Notes: generated by a model not told the origin, from the sequence alone. DNA of 12,314 nucleotides from Candidatus Kaiserbacteria bacterium (GCA_027066795.1 JAMONA010000020.1:1-12314); one strand, 5' to 3'; positions 1 to 7,954 are shown, counted from the stretch's first letter. Translations and numbers: made by a program.

Positions 1-816
1 TGAAAGACCTAACCCACCTGCCACTACACCACGCTCTACTGCCTCGGCACCAAGGCTCGCACCAATAGTCTGTGCGCTCAATAGCTCTATTGCTACTGGT
101 AATGCACCATAGTTAAGGTCGCGCACAAGCGTGCGCGCTTCTTCTGGAGTAAAGTTACCACTCACTATTGCCTCGCCATTAGGTATTTCCTCATTGATAA
201 CAGGTGTACTTATTGGCACTCCGTCTAAGAAGATACCTAAGACCTTACCTGTGTTATCCCTTGTAATTTTAGCAAATAAATCACTACCTTCTTTATTAAA
301 TTGTAGTGACACTGTAGGCTCATTAGCCAGACCCCCGTTATTGCCAGACGTAAACTGTAATGATGCCCGCTTAAGGTATTTACCTGTAAGGCCTGTTGAG
401 TCAAATGTTAATCCTTCGTCATTAATACTTTGCAGCTTAAACTCCAATACTGGCGTCCGGCCTAGCATGTCTATAGCCTCTTGCGTGTCTGTGACTCCTG
501 GCAACTCAACTATAAGCCTGTCTTGACCACCACCGACTTGCGTCTGCACTAGTGGTTCAGCAACTCCGAATACATTTACTCTACGCTCAATAGTATCTCT
601 TAGGGCTTGCATAGAGCTCTTGCGGTCTGTCTCTGGCAGCACCTCTGTATTAGCCTTATATAAAAGTTGTGTGCCTCCAGAAAGGTCTAGCCCAAGCTTA
701 AACTTATATTCGCTATCCACAGCCTGCTGTGTACTAAATACAAACCAGCCAATACTAGCCCCTAGTATAAGTAACCCTAGTGCAGTGAGTCGCAATTTCA
801 ACATACTGTTTAACAT
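1..816 (-). CDS. secD: Protein translocase subunit SecD, N-terminal part (cut by the window edge)
   Basis: SecD is the membrane component of the Sec auxiliary complex (SecDF) that uses the proton gradient to help pull exported proteins through SecYEG. The 272 visible codons show one N-terminal membrane segment (about residues 9-27), the family motif LGLDLSGGTQL (41-51), the P1 periplasmic region with DRLIVELPG (99-107), and the start of the conserved segment after it, GALPVAIE (237-244) followed by QTIGASLG (249-256), just before transmembrane segment 2. The remaining membrane segments, and SecF or a SecDF fusion, would lie beyond the left edge. The start at 816 is preferred to the in-frame ATG at 804 because a TATACT -10 box ends 7 nt before it. 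It follows the methyltransferase gene on the same strand by 18 bp but appears to have its own promoter. Confidence 0.95.
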   Translation of the reverse strand, partial: MLNSMLKLRLTALGLLILGASIGWFVFSTQQAVDSEYKFKLGLDLSGGTQLLYKANTEVLPETDRKSSMQALRDTIERRVNVFGVAEPLVQTQVGGGQDRLIVELPGVTDTQEAIDMLGRTPVLEFKLQSINDEGLTFDSTGLTGKYLKRASLQFTSGNNGGLANEPTVSLQFNKEGSDLFAKITRDNTGKVLGIFLDGVPISTPVINEEIPNGEAIVSGNFTPEEARTLVRDLNYGALPVAIELLSAQTIGASLGAEAVERGVVAGGLGLS

Positions 817-823
817 TGGCTGT

Positions 824-851
824 AGTATATTCTTTTATTTCTTTTTTGCAA
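824..851 (-). promoter_or_regulatory. Probable secD promoter, leaderless
   Basis: On the minus strand TTGCAA (846-851) is followed after 16 bp by TATACT (824-829), a good -10 match. Transcription would start about 7 nt further on, at or next to the ATG at 816, giving a leaderless mRNA. The promoter overlaps the last codons of the upstream methyltransferase gene. The call rests on sequence match and position only. Confidence 0.55.
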
Positions 852-1653
852 TATGCCGGCGCCACTCGTACATTGTTAGTGCTGCTGCAACAGACACATT
901 TAGTGATTCTACTCCGCCCTCCATAGGTATATGCACCAAGAAATCGCAATGCTCTTTGGCTATTCTACTAAGCCCACTCCCCTCTGCCCCCACCACAAGC
1001 GCTGTCTTATTATCAAACTCTTGATCCCACATTGACTTGCTGACCTTTGGATACTTCTCCTCCAACTCATTGTCAGCCTCTACTAAATCTACTCCATAAT
1101 TCCAAAATCCTAAGTCTTTTAACTTTTCTAAAGTATCACTAATATTTGCTACTTGTACTATAGGAACCTTAGTGACAACCCCAGCTGATGTCTTAAATAC
1201 GGTAGCCGTCACTGGTGCCTGACTTGCGTTAGCCACAAACACAGCACTCACACCAGCGGCACCTGCGCTACGAACTATTGCACCGAAGTTCTGTGGGTCC
1301 TCTATCTTATCTAAGATAAGTACGAGACTATCTTCTACTGAGTTTTTTTTGAAGCTATCTTTCCAGTCTTTAAAATCTAAATACTTAAAAGTCTTTAACT
1401 TAGCTAGGACTCTCTGTGTTCGTACACCCTCTCCGACTAGTAGCTCTGCTTCTTTTTTGCTCAGATATCTTGTCGAAATTTTAGCATGCTTAACAGCCTG
1501 TATAATTTCTGAAAAGTCGTGCTTATCTGTATTATTATCTTTACCGAAATCTACAAACACCACCTCCATTACATTTTTTGAATTACCTTTAAGTAGCTCT
1601 GTGACAGGATTTTTACCATATATGTAAAATCCGTTATTTTTGTTATTATTCAT
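835..1653 (-). CDS. rlmB: TrmH/SpoU-family rRNA (guanosine-2'-O-)methyltransferase, RlmB-like
   Basis: A SAM-dependent SPOUT (trefoil-knot) methyltransferase of 272 residues that probably 2'-O-methylates a ribose in 23S rRNA, the RlmB role. Residues 10-110 form the N-terminal SpoU substrate-binding domain, opening with IYGKNPVTELL (11-21). The catalytic domain carries motif 1, NFGAIVRSAGAAG (122-134), with the conserved Asn and Arg; motif 2, VGAEGSGL (221-228); and motif 3, IPMEGGVESLNVSVAAA (242-258), which forms the SAM-binding knot. The family's HQG-type motif near residues 75-85 is altered to VRTQRVLA, so RlmB versus a sister tRNA/rRNA enzyme is not fully settled. The start at 1653 is chosen over an in-frame ATG at 1680 because an extended -10 box lies immediately upstream of 1653 and the longer start would run into the divergent promoter. 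It is divergent from the thioredoxin-like gene. Confidence 0.9.
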   Translation of the reverse strand: MNNNKNNGFYIYGKNPVTELLKGNSKNVMEVVFVDFGKDNNTDKHDFSEIIQAVKHAKISTRYLSKKEAELLVGEGVRTQRVLAKLKTFKYLDFKDWKDSFKKNSVEDSLVLILDKIEDPQNFGAIVRSAGAAGVSAVFVANASQAPVTATVFKTSAGVVTKVPIVQVANISDTLEKLKDLGFWNYGVDLVEADNELEEKYPKVSKSMWDQEFDNKTALVVGAEGSGLSRIAKEHCDFLVHIPMEGGVESLNVSVAAALTMYEWRRHIAKKK

Positions 1654-1660
1654 ATATGCT

Positions 1661-1669
1661 ACAATAACA
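1661..1669 (-). promoter_or_regulatory. Extended -10 promoter of the methyltransferase gene
   Basis: The minus strand reads TGTTATTGT, an extended -10 (TG-n-TANNNT), ending 7 nt before the ATG at 1653. There is no clear -35 and no Shine-Dalgarno sequence, so the transcript is predicted to be leaderless. Confidence 0.5.
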
Positions 1670-1684
1670 CAATTAACCAATAAA

Positions 1685-1690
1685 TATAAT
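1685..1690 (+). promoter_or_regulatory. -10 box of the thioredoxin-like gene
   Basis: A perfect TATAAT lies 9 nt before the ATG at 1700, with no convincing -35 and no ribosome-binding site, so the 5' leader would be only about 2-3 nt. It shares a 46-bp divergent gap with the methyltransferase promoter. Confidence 0.5.
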
Positions 1691-1699
1691 TATACGACT

Positions 1700-2230
1700 A
1701 TGAAAAACATATTAATAGGACTAGCAATAGTGGCAGTGATAGGGCTTATAGCACAAGTAATGATTAATAATAAAGAGCGTTCTACAGCACAATCACAAAT
1801 AAATGACCTCGGTACAATAGCAAGTACAGATAAAGCCAGCGCTCTAGAGAGACTATCAGGTAAACCAGCAGTAATCTTTATAGTCGGCACCTTCTGTCCG
1901 CACTGCCAGAGTGCAATGCCTAAGTACAAAACACAGATTTGGGATGTGTACAAAGAAGCTGCTAATATATTTGCCAATGTAACAGACGGACAAGACGGCA
2001 AGAGGTTTGAGGTGGCAGACATAGCACAGGGTTATGATGCACAACTAGACTTCCAAGCAATAACTGGAGAAGAATGTAACTTCGTACCAAGTTGGATACT
2101 ACTAGACGCAGATAGCAAAGTGATAGACAGCTCTTGTGGTGCTAAAAAAGGCACTGAGGTAATAACGGCAGGGTTAGATGCGTTACTAACACCAGTCATA
2201 GAATCAAAGACTGAAGAAACTACTGAGTAA
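1700..2230 (+). CDS. Membrane-anchored thioredoxin-fold protein with a CPHC active site
   Basis: A 176-residue protein with an uncleaved-looking N-terminal membrane anchor (about residues 4-21), a short linker and a thioredoxin-like domain facing outside the membrane. The redox site is CPHC (66-69) in the context VGTFCPHCQ, preceded by the typical hydrophobic strand AVIFIV. The cis-proline is probably P130 in FVPSW. CPHC is the dipeptide arrangement of E. coli DsbA, which suggests an oxidising thiol-disulfide role, although the fold looks closer to thioredoxin/TlpA because no long helical insertion is seen. Two further cysteines, C126 and C146, could form a second disulfide. The acidic C-terminus (ESKTEETTE) looks disordered. 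The start at 1700 is preferred to 1640, which would lie inside the divergent gene and upstream of the -10 box. Its stop codon directly abuts that of rodA on the other strand. The partner is unknown. Confidence 0.85.
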   Translation: MKNILIGLAIVAVIGLIAQVMINNKERSTAQSQINDLGTIASTDKASALERLSGKPAVIFIVGTFCPHCQSAMPKYKTQIWDVYKEAANIFANVTDGQDGKRFEVADIAQGYDAQLDFQAITGEECNFVPSWILLDADSKVIDSSCGAKKGTEVITAGLDALLTPVIESKTEETTE

Positions 2231-3364
2231 CTAAACCCCTAAGAATTCTCTATTAAGCTGGTCGGGGTGGACTGTGCGACTATAACGGTACATCGCCGTG
2301 ACTATTCCTAGGGCTAGTGCCTCAGCTACTAAGTGTGATCCTCCATAACTCATAAACGGTAATGTAACCCCAGTAACTGGTAGTAGACCTATATTCATAC
2401 CAACATTAACAAAAAAGTGACTAATAAATAATGATGCCACACCTACCGTAAACAAAGTCTCAAAATTTGTAACTCCCTTACTGGCGAAATATAATAGCCG
2501 CCATATAATAATAGAGAAAAATATAAATAGTATAATCACACCTGCAAACCCCCACTCCTCAGCATAGGCAGCAAATATAAAGTCTGTCTCATACTCCGGT
2601 AAAAATTTAAGCTTACTCTGAGTACCGTAACCCAACCCCTTGCCAATTAACCCACCAGAACCTACAGCAATAGTAGATTGATAGGCGTTGTAACCAACAC
2701 CTTGTATGTCTGCCAGCGGGTGTATAAAAGATACTATACGTGACTTCTGATAATCTTGGAAAGCAAACTGCCATGCACCAGCTATAACAACCAAAGCCAT
2801 TATAAATAATGCAGCAATATGCCTCTTAGAGATACCTGAGGCTAAGACCATCCCAAACCATATAAATGCAATAATCATTGCAGAGCCAAAATCTGGCTGC
2901 AAGAGTATCAAAAAGAATATAATAAACGCGTACACACCAGACACTATTATATGCCTAATGCTAGCTATCTCCATATGCCTCCTGGAGAAGTATTTAGCTA
3001 ATATGAGTATTGTTGCTAACTTAGCAAACTCACTTGGTTGCACAGCAAAAGAGCCAAAATCTACCCATGACTGAGCACCTTGAAAAGAGCTACCTATTAT
3101 AAACATAGTAGCCAGTACTGCTGCTGTTCCAGCATATACAATAGTCACAATAGTACTACGTCTTAAAAAACGGTAGTCTATAAAACTAGAAACAATAAAC
3201 ACAAGCGCCGCAATTATGAGCCATGTAGATTGCTTGGTAACAAATACATTATTATCAAGCGAGCTCATAGCTGATATGCCAAAAACTGCAATAAACACTA
3301 CACTGAGCATAAGCATCGGGTCTACCCCCATAAATATCTTATAAAAAATACCTTTGCCCCCCAT
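2231..3364 (-). CDS. rodA: SEDS-family peptidoglycan polymerase, RodA-type
   Basis: An integral membrane glycosyltransferase of 377 residues that polymerises lipid II during wall elongation, usually with a class B penicillin-binding protein (none is in the window). Family landmarks are QPSEFAKLA (109-117), LLQPDFGSA (154-162), GYNAYQSTIAVGSGGLIGKG (224-243), GTQSKLKFLPE (247-257), TDFIFAAYAEEWG (260-272) and LPVTGVTLPFMSYGGSHL (328-345). The GTQSxLKFLPE wording is closer to RodA than to FtsW, and there is no FtsW-like N-terminal extension. D261 in TDF matches the conserved acidic residue considered catalytic in SEDS proteins. About ten hydrophobic segments are visible. The ATG at 3364 lies 2 bp after the stop of the upstream gene, so the two are probably cotranscribed; an in-frame ATG at codon 12 is an alternative start. 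The first codons contain a run of six G. Confidence 0.93.
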   Translation of the reverse strand: MGGKGIFYKIFMGVDPMLMLSVVFIAVFGISAMSSLDNNVFVTKQSTWLIIAALVFIVSSFIDYRFLRRSTIVTIVYAGTAAVLATMFIIGSSFQGAQSWVDFGSFAVQPSEFAKLATILILAKYFSRRHMEIASIRHIIVSGVYAFIIFFLILLQPDFGSAMIIAFIWFGMVLASGISKRHIAALFIMALVVIAGAWQFAFQDYQKSRIVSFIHPLADIQGVGYNAYQSTIAVGSGGLIGKGLGYGTQSKLKFLPEYETDFIFAAYAEEWGFAGVIILFIFFSIIIWRLLYFASKGVTNFETLFTVGVASLFISHFFVNVGMNIGLLPVTGVTLPFMSYGGSHLVAEALALGIVTAMYRYSRTVHPDQLNREFLGV

Positions 3365-3366
3365 AT

Positions 3367-4143
3367 CTAAAGTGAGTCTATAGCTGGCAAAAGAGGTACT
3401 ATATCAATCTTAGCAACAAAATCCTTGAACGATTCAGGCCATGTAAACACAACCTTGCGTGCAGAGTCTGCAGGTAGCCTGTCTACTAATGTACTAGAAG
3501 AACCTATTGCATTGCCAACCTTATCAAACACTGTGGCCACAACAGTTATATCACGCAAGGTATATACTCCACGGTTCTGCAGTTCTGCAGAGAGATTTGG
3601 CAAGCCTCCAATTTCTTTAAAAGATTTATCCTCTACGAAGACTTCAGCCGCTAGCGTACTTTGCATCTTCTCCCATACTAAATCATCTATAAATTTAAAA
3701 GTTGTATACTGTGGCAATCTACCACCAACTTGTATATTGCCTTCAAATATTGGTATAACCTTACCAGGCGGTATAAATGTCTCTCCTGCTCTATCTGCTA
3801 TTAGTATACCTCTCTCATCATATAACTTAAAGACATATGAGACCTTACGGATGCCTGCAGCAGGATTAGGGTTCTCTACATATGCTACCGAGCTATATAA
3901 GCCAGGTATTACCATAAATGAACGCGACCAATGATTACTCAATGGTTTTAGGTCTGCAGCATTTAGATAATGACATGGACCACCTAAGTCTATCGCTGTC
4001 TCTCCTTGGTTTTGTAAACCATCAAAACAAGTAAGCGGCTTATTCATAGCCTCATATATACTAGGTACTGACAATGCCGCAACTATTAATAAAAAAATAC
4101 TTATGTATATAGTCCGCATTTTGTTGGCCCACTTTTTGCTCAT
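3367..4143 (-). CDS. Membrane-anchored protein of unknown function with a Cys motif and two Ig-like (FxLYD-like) domains
   Basis: I do not recognise a named gene. The 258-residue product has an N-terminal anchor or signal (about residues 10-28) and then CFDGLQNQGETAIDLGGPC (39-57). This resembles the extracellular CxDGxxNxxExxxDCGGxC element seen in many CPR and Bacteroidetes surface proteins, but the middle Cys is Leu here, leaving C39 and C57. Two beta-rich modules follow: about 81-150, containing VSYVFKLYDERG (101-112) as in FxLYD domains, and about 185-240, with the parallel pattern ITVVATVFDKVGNAIG (199-214). Both look like small Ig-type sandwiches, so a role in protein contacts outside the cell is inferred. 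It lies 2 bp upstream of rodA and 17 bp downstream of rmuC; the tight link with rodA suggests a wall-related or RodA-associated job. The start at 4143 is supported by an extended -10 box ending 6 nt before it. Confidence 0.85.
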   Translation of the reverse strand: MSKKWANKMRTIYISIFLLIVAALSVPSIYEAMNKPLTCFDGLQNQGETAIDLGGPCHYLNAADLKPLSNHWSRSFMVIPGLYSSVAYVENPNPAAGIRKVSYVFKLYDERGILIADRAGETFIPPGKVIPIFEGNIQVGGRLPQYTTFKFIDDLVWEKMQSTLAAEVFVEDKSFKEIGGLPNLSAELQNRGVYTLRDITVVATVFDKVGNAIGSSSTLVDRLPADSARKVVFTWPESFKDFVAKIDIVPLLPAIDSL

Positions 4144-4149
4144 ATTTAT

Positions 4150-4158
4150 ATATTAACA
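4150..4158 (-). promoter_or_regulatory. Extended -10 promoter upstream of the Ig-like protein and rodA
   Basis: The minus strand reads TGTTAATAT, ending 6 nt before the ATG at 4143, inside the 17-bp gap after rmuC. A leaderless transcript covering the unknown gene and rodA is predicted. The AT-rich context makes a chance match possible. Confidence 0.4.
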
Positions 4159-4160
4159 AA

Positions 4161-5255
4161 TTATTCTAATCTTGGCTTGTCTAATGTTTCAATGCTTATG
4201 TCTGCCCCGTCACCACTTATTTTAAATACATCTTTATCTATCTTGCCTAGCTCTTTATACCCAGCGTTGTAATGATTAACAGCAGTACCAAGAGTATTAC
4301 CCAACTTACCATATAACTCTTCGTATTTACTAATGTGCTTGGCCAGCTTACTTACATTTTTAATGATGTCTTGTGCCTTCTCCTCTACTTCTAAAGCCTT
4401 GAGCCCCTGCATAACTGTCTGCAGGTAAGCCAAAAATGATGTTGGAGATACAATTATTACCTTGTACTCTCTTGCGGATTTTTGCAATAAGTTCTCATCT
4501 CCACCGATTTTGTTAGTCAGTAAATCGTAGTATATACCTTCACTTGGTATAAACATAAAAGCAAACTCCATTGTGCCATCTTGTGGCTTTATATACTTAC
4601 TCGTCTCTTTTATACGTAGCTTCAGGTCATTAACAAATGCCTTCTCTAGTCTGTTGCGCTCATCGCCCTCTGCGTCTATCATCCTATTATAATTCTCTAA
4701 TGAAAACTTAGAGTCTATTGGTACTATCTTATCTTTAACAAAGACAACTGCGTCGACTATTTCTCCACTTGGAAAAGTATACTGTACCTTATAGCTGTCT
4801 GGCGGTAGCACATTCTGTAATACTGTCTCTAGGTAATACTCTCCTAAAACTCCACGTTGCTTAGGGTTTTGCAATACTTGACTCAAGTTCTTAAGTTGCT
4901 CAGAGAAACCTATGACCTGTTTATTAGTCTCCCCTAACTTAGTAAGACCCTCAGTAACCTCTCTTACAATCTTGGTACTCTCACTAAGTTGTGCCTTAAC
5001 TGATGCGTTGATTTCTTTAGAGCTATCCCCTAGCTTATTGTCGAAAGTCTGTCGCATGTCTTGTAGCTCTTTTTGCAAAAAACCAAAACCATCTTGCATG
5101 CGCTGCGCAGCAGCATCAACTTGCGCCTGCTCTCGTTGTGTATCTTGTGAGCTATCACCTCTACCCCTCTTAAGTACGAACCAAACTAATAAAGCATTAA
5201 AAATTATAAACACCAGTGCTAACACTCCAATAACGATATAGTCTGTTACTTGCAT
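4161..5255 (-). CDS. rmuC: RmuC-family protein (DNA recombination/limiting inversion, predicted nuclease domain)
   Basis: RmuC proteins combine a membrane anchor, a coiled coil and a PD-(D/E)XK-like domain; in E. coli the family is linked to limiting recombination at inverted repeats, but the biochemical reaction is not well defined. This 364-residue protein has a transmembrane helix (about 6-28), a charged coiled coil (about 35-130) and the conserved core: RGVLGE (134-139), GEIVDAVV (164-171), then VPIDSKF (178-184), whose D168 and D181-S-K183 fit the nuclease-fold pattern. Next come FMFIPSEGIYYD (233-244) and IIVSPTSFLAYL (267-278). A C-terminal helical tail ends the protein. The start at 5255 is preceded by a perfect extended -10 box. 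It lies 24 bp downstream of the P-type ATPase gene on the same strand. Confidence 0.92.
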   Translation of the reverse strand: MQVTDYIVIGVLALVFIIFNALLVWFVLKRGRGDSSQDTQREQAQVDAAAQRMQDGFGFLQKELQDMRQTFDNKLGDSSKEINASVKAQLSESTKIVREVTEGLTKLGETNKQVIGFSEQLKNLSQVLQNPKQRGVLGEYYLETVLQNVLPPDSYKVQYTFPSGEIVDAVVFVKDKIVPIDSKFSLENYNRMIDAEGDERNRLEKAFVNDLKLRIKETSKYIKPQDGTMEFAFMFIPSEGIYYDLLTNKIGGDENLLQKSAREYKVIIVSPTSFLAYLQTVMQGLKALEVEEKAQDIIKNVSKLAKHISKYEELYGKLGNTLGTAVNHYNAGYKELGKIDKDVFKISGDGADISIETLDKPRLE

Positions 5256-5261
5256 ATTGCT

Positions 5262-5270
5262 ATTATATCA
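5262..5270 (-). promoter_or_regulatory. Extended -10 promoter of rmuC
   Basis: The minus strand reads TGATATAAT, a perfect extended -10 box, ending 6 nt before the ATG at 5255 and lying wholly in the 24-bp gap after the ATPase stop. No -35 or ribosome-binding site is seen, so a leaderless mRNA is predicted. Confidence 0.6.
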
Positions 5271-5279
5271 CAACCAAGA

Positions 5280-7937
5280 TTACTTACGGGTGAAAATAAG
5301 CTTGGCCAGCTCTACTACGACTATGTTAGAGATACCAAGTAACGCTAACAACAGTACGTTAATAACTGTAATTGGTACAAGAGATAGCAGCAACATTATC
5401 GGCGACCAGGTCAGTGCCAGAACAAGAAGTGATACTGATATCATCAGTCCGCCAAGTAGATATTTATTAGACAGCAATGCAGTCCTCCATATTGGCTCTC
5501 TAAGATTCTTAAAGGAGAATGCTAAAAATATAGAATCAAGAGATATTGCAACGAACATAATGGTACGCAATTCGTCTATACCAACATTCATATAATTAAG
5601 CACTGCATATAGGGCAAACAATATTCCTCCAGTAGCAAGACTTATAAATATAATCATCTTATCAAAACCTCCAGCAAATAGTGTATTGCTACTTAAATTT
5701 CTCTTAGGCTTACGGTCCATAAGACCCTTCTCACTAGGCTCAAATGCAAACGGGAAGCTCATAAAGCCTCCGCCTACAATATTTGCCCATAATATTTGAG
5801 CAGGCAGTAGTGGTAGCTGCAGCCCGACAACCATACTACCAACAATCAATATCATCCCACTAGCACTCGTAGAAAGTAAATAGCTGACAACCTTGCGCAT
5901 ATTAGATAGTGCCCTCCTACCCTCACGGATAGCAGTTACTATGATAGAGAAGCTACCTGTTGTTAATATCATATCTGATGCATCTTTTGCTACGTCCGTC
6001 CCATTGCCTTGAGCTATACCTATGCTAGCTGCTATCAGAGCGGGAGCATCATTAACGCCGTCTCCTGTCATGGCGACTATCTCCCCATGATCCTTCAAGA
6101 CGGTTACCAACCTTAACTTTTGCTCTGGCAGCATACGAGCAAAAATATTGTTGTTGTTTACAGCTAGTACAAGCGCCTCATCTGCCAAATTAGCAAAATC
6201 TGTACCTAAAATAAGATTAGACGTATTAAGTCCTGCTTCACCAGCGATTGCCCTAGCTGTCTCACCATGGTCTCCTGTTACCATTATAACTTTAAGTCCT
6301 GCCCTATTGGCAGTAGATATTGCCTCATGAACGTCATCACGTAAGGCATCAGAGAATGACAACAGCCCACCAAATACAAAGCCAAGACTCTCGCCCTCTT
6401 CTGGATTCTTTACATCATTTGGTATTAGTGACTCACTACTATCTCTATACGCTACAGCGGTAAACCTTTTACCCTCACTACTAAGGCTGTCTTGTATTTG
6501 TTTATATTCCTCTCTAACCTCATCTGTTAGCTTGAGCCTTTGCCCATCTTTAAGATAATGTGTTGCATGACTCATTATGTGCTCTGGAGAGCCTGTTATA
6601 TACATCTTCGTCTTAGACTTGAATACATTTAATGATACTGCATACCTACGACTCGCCTCAAATTGTAAAAACTCTTTCCTATTATTACCAGCTTTAAACA
6701 ACTCATCTTGACGCAAACCAGCCAGTAAGGCCCCGCTCACTATTGCCTTCTCTAGTGGCCTGCCCTGTACCACGACCTCCTGTCCTGAGCTTGTCGCAGG
6801 GTCTATAAATGCGTCTGACGCGAGTACCGCCATCTTTAAGACTTCTATAGTATCTCCATGTACCTCACTTGGTATATTTGTACCCATGATTGTATGCACC
6901 TGCGCCATCTCCATAACGCCCTTAGTAAGGGTACCTGTCTTATCTGTAAGTATCACTGTGGCTGTGCCAAGCGTCTCTGCTGCAAGCAGATTCTTGACTA
7001 AGCCACCCTTGCGCATCACCGCCTCCATACTTACAGCCAGTACTACTGTAACGGCTGCTGGCAACCCCTCTGGCATAGCCGCGACAGCCACAGCGACAGA
7101 CAATAAAAGCATCTCTGTTACACTACCTCCACGTAAGATTCCTATAGCAAATATAGCCGCTATTACTACTCCTATAATTGCAATTATGTTATTTGCAAGC
7201 CTTTTGATGCTCTTACTTAATAATGTCTCTGTATTCTCTGAACTAATCATTACTCCTGCAAGAGTTCCAAATTTAGCATCTTTACCAGTGGCCACTATTA
7301 TGCCTACACCAAATCCTTCAGATACTACAGTGCCCATAAATGCTATATTTATTTGCTGATTTGCTGGTGCGTCTACGTCTTTTAGAGTGTCGGTAGACTT
7401 TGCTGTAGCTCGCCACTCTCCTGTGAGAGATGACTCATTTATGCTGAGGTTAGTACTCTCTACTAACCTCATATCTGCTGGTACTTTGTGCCCACCGCTA
7501 ATATGTACAATGTCACCTGGCACAAGCTCCGCAGAGTCTATTACCTGCTTGATACCATCACGTACTACCGTTGCATTTGTACGAGTAGAGCGTGCCAAGC
7601 TCTCAAATATCTTAGCCGACTTACCCTCTTGTAAAACACCTATCACGACACTTATAGCAAGAGCGATAAATATAACAATTGCATCTGTATATGCAGATAA
7701 CGCGACAGTTACACCTAAGGCTATGACTAAGATTAGTGATAGTGGACCTAGTAATTGTTTTAGTACTCCCTTGTACAACTTAAATTCACCACCTTTTTCT
7801 AATAAGTTCTTACCAAATTTCTTCTGTAATACTTCAGCCTGGATAGATGATAAACCCTTATCAAGATTGGTGTTAAGTGCTTTTATTATACTGGCAACTT
7901 CTCTTGTGTGCCAAGCAATCATGTTGTCCTGTTGCAT
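5280..7937 (-). CDS. P-type cation-transporting ATPase, P2-like with atypical ion-site residues
   Basis: An 885-residue ATP-driven cation pump of the P2 (Ca2+/Na+,K+) architecture. It has an N-terminal cation-ATPase domain (1-60), an actuator domain with LTGEW (171-175, the TGE dephosphorylation loop), M4 with PEGLP (289-293), the phosphorylation motif DKTGTLTKG with acceptor D332, a nucleotide-binding domain including GSPE (449-452), MVTGD (552-556) and TGDGVNDAP (624-632), then M5-M10 to the C-terminus. All catalytic motifs are intact, so it should be active. The M4 glutamate of PEGLP is kept, and N719 matches SERCA N796. However, positions matching SERCA N768, E771, T799 and D800 appear to be S691, G694, G722 and G723, so assignment as a Ca2+ pump is not safe. 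The start at 7937 is supported by an extended -10 box; an ATG at codon 6 is an alternative. It is divergent from the YqeY gene. Confidence 0.9.
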   Translation of the reverse strand: MQQDNMIAWHTREVASIIKALNTNLDKGLSSIQAEVLQKKFGKNLLEKGGEFKLYKGVLKQLLGPLSLILVIALGVTVALSAYTDAIVIFIALAISVVIGVLQEGKSAKIFESLARSTRTNATVVRDGIKQVIDSAELVPGDIVHISGGHKVPADMRLVESTNLSINESSLTGEWRATAKSTDTLKDVDAPANQQINIAFMGTVVSEGFGVGIIVATGKDAKFGTLAGVMISSENTETLLSKSIKRLANNIIAIIGVVIAAIFAIGILRGGSVTEMLLLSVAVAVAAMPEGLPAAVTVVLAVSMEAVMRKGGLVKNLLAAETLGTATVILTDKTGTLTKGVMEMAQVHTIMGTNIPSEVHGDTIEVLKMAVLASDAFIDPATSSGQEVVVQGRPLEKAIVSGALLAGLRQDELFKAGNNRKEFLQFEASRRYAVSLNVFKSKTKMYITGSPEHIMSHATHYLKDGQRLKLTDEVREEYKQIQDSLSSEGKRFTAVAYRDSSESLIPNDVKNPEEGESLGFVFGGLLSFSDALRDDVHEAISTANRAGLKVIMVTGDHGETARAIAGEAGLNTSNLILGTDFANLADEALVLAVNNNNIFARMLPEQKLRLVTVLKDHGEIVAMTGDGVNDAPALIAASIGIAQGNGTDVAKDASDMILTTGSFSIIVTAIREGRRALSNMRKVVSYLLSTSASGMILIVGSMVVGLQLPLLPAQILWANIVGGGFMSFPFAFEPSEKGLMDRKPKRNLSSNTLFAGGFDKMIIFISLATGGILFALYAVLNYMNVGIDELRTIMFVAISLDSIFLAFSFKNLREPIWRTALLSNKYLLGGLMISVSLLVLALTWSPIMLLLSLVPITVINVLLLALLGISNIVVVELAKLIFTRK

Positions 7938-7945
7938 ATTATGTT

Positions 7946-7954
7946 AGTATAACA
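7946..7954 (-). promoter_or_regulatory. Extended -10 promoter of the P-type ATPase gene
   Basis: The minus strand reads TGTTATACT, ending 8 nt before the ATG at 7937. No ribosome-binding site is present, so the mRNA would be almost leaderless. It faces the YqeY promoter in a 41-bp divergent gap. Confidence 0.55.

Noticed and set aside
131..1024. Two plus-strand open frames opposite secD and the methyltransferase gene
   Set aside because: Both are shadows of genes with clear SecD and SpoU motifs on the other strand.
1640..1699. A longer N-terminus for the thioredoxin-like protein starting at 1640
   Set aside because: It would overlap the divergent methyltransferase gene and lie upstream of the TATAAT box at 1685; the membrane anchor follows naturally from the ATG at 1700.
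7387..7947. A 186-codon plus-strand open frame opposite the P-type ATPase
   Set aside because: Antisense shadow of the ATPase N-terminal region; it has no start signals and no similarity I can recognise.
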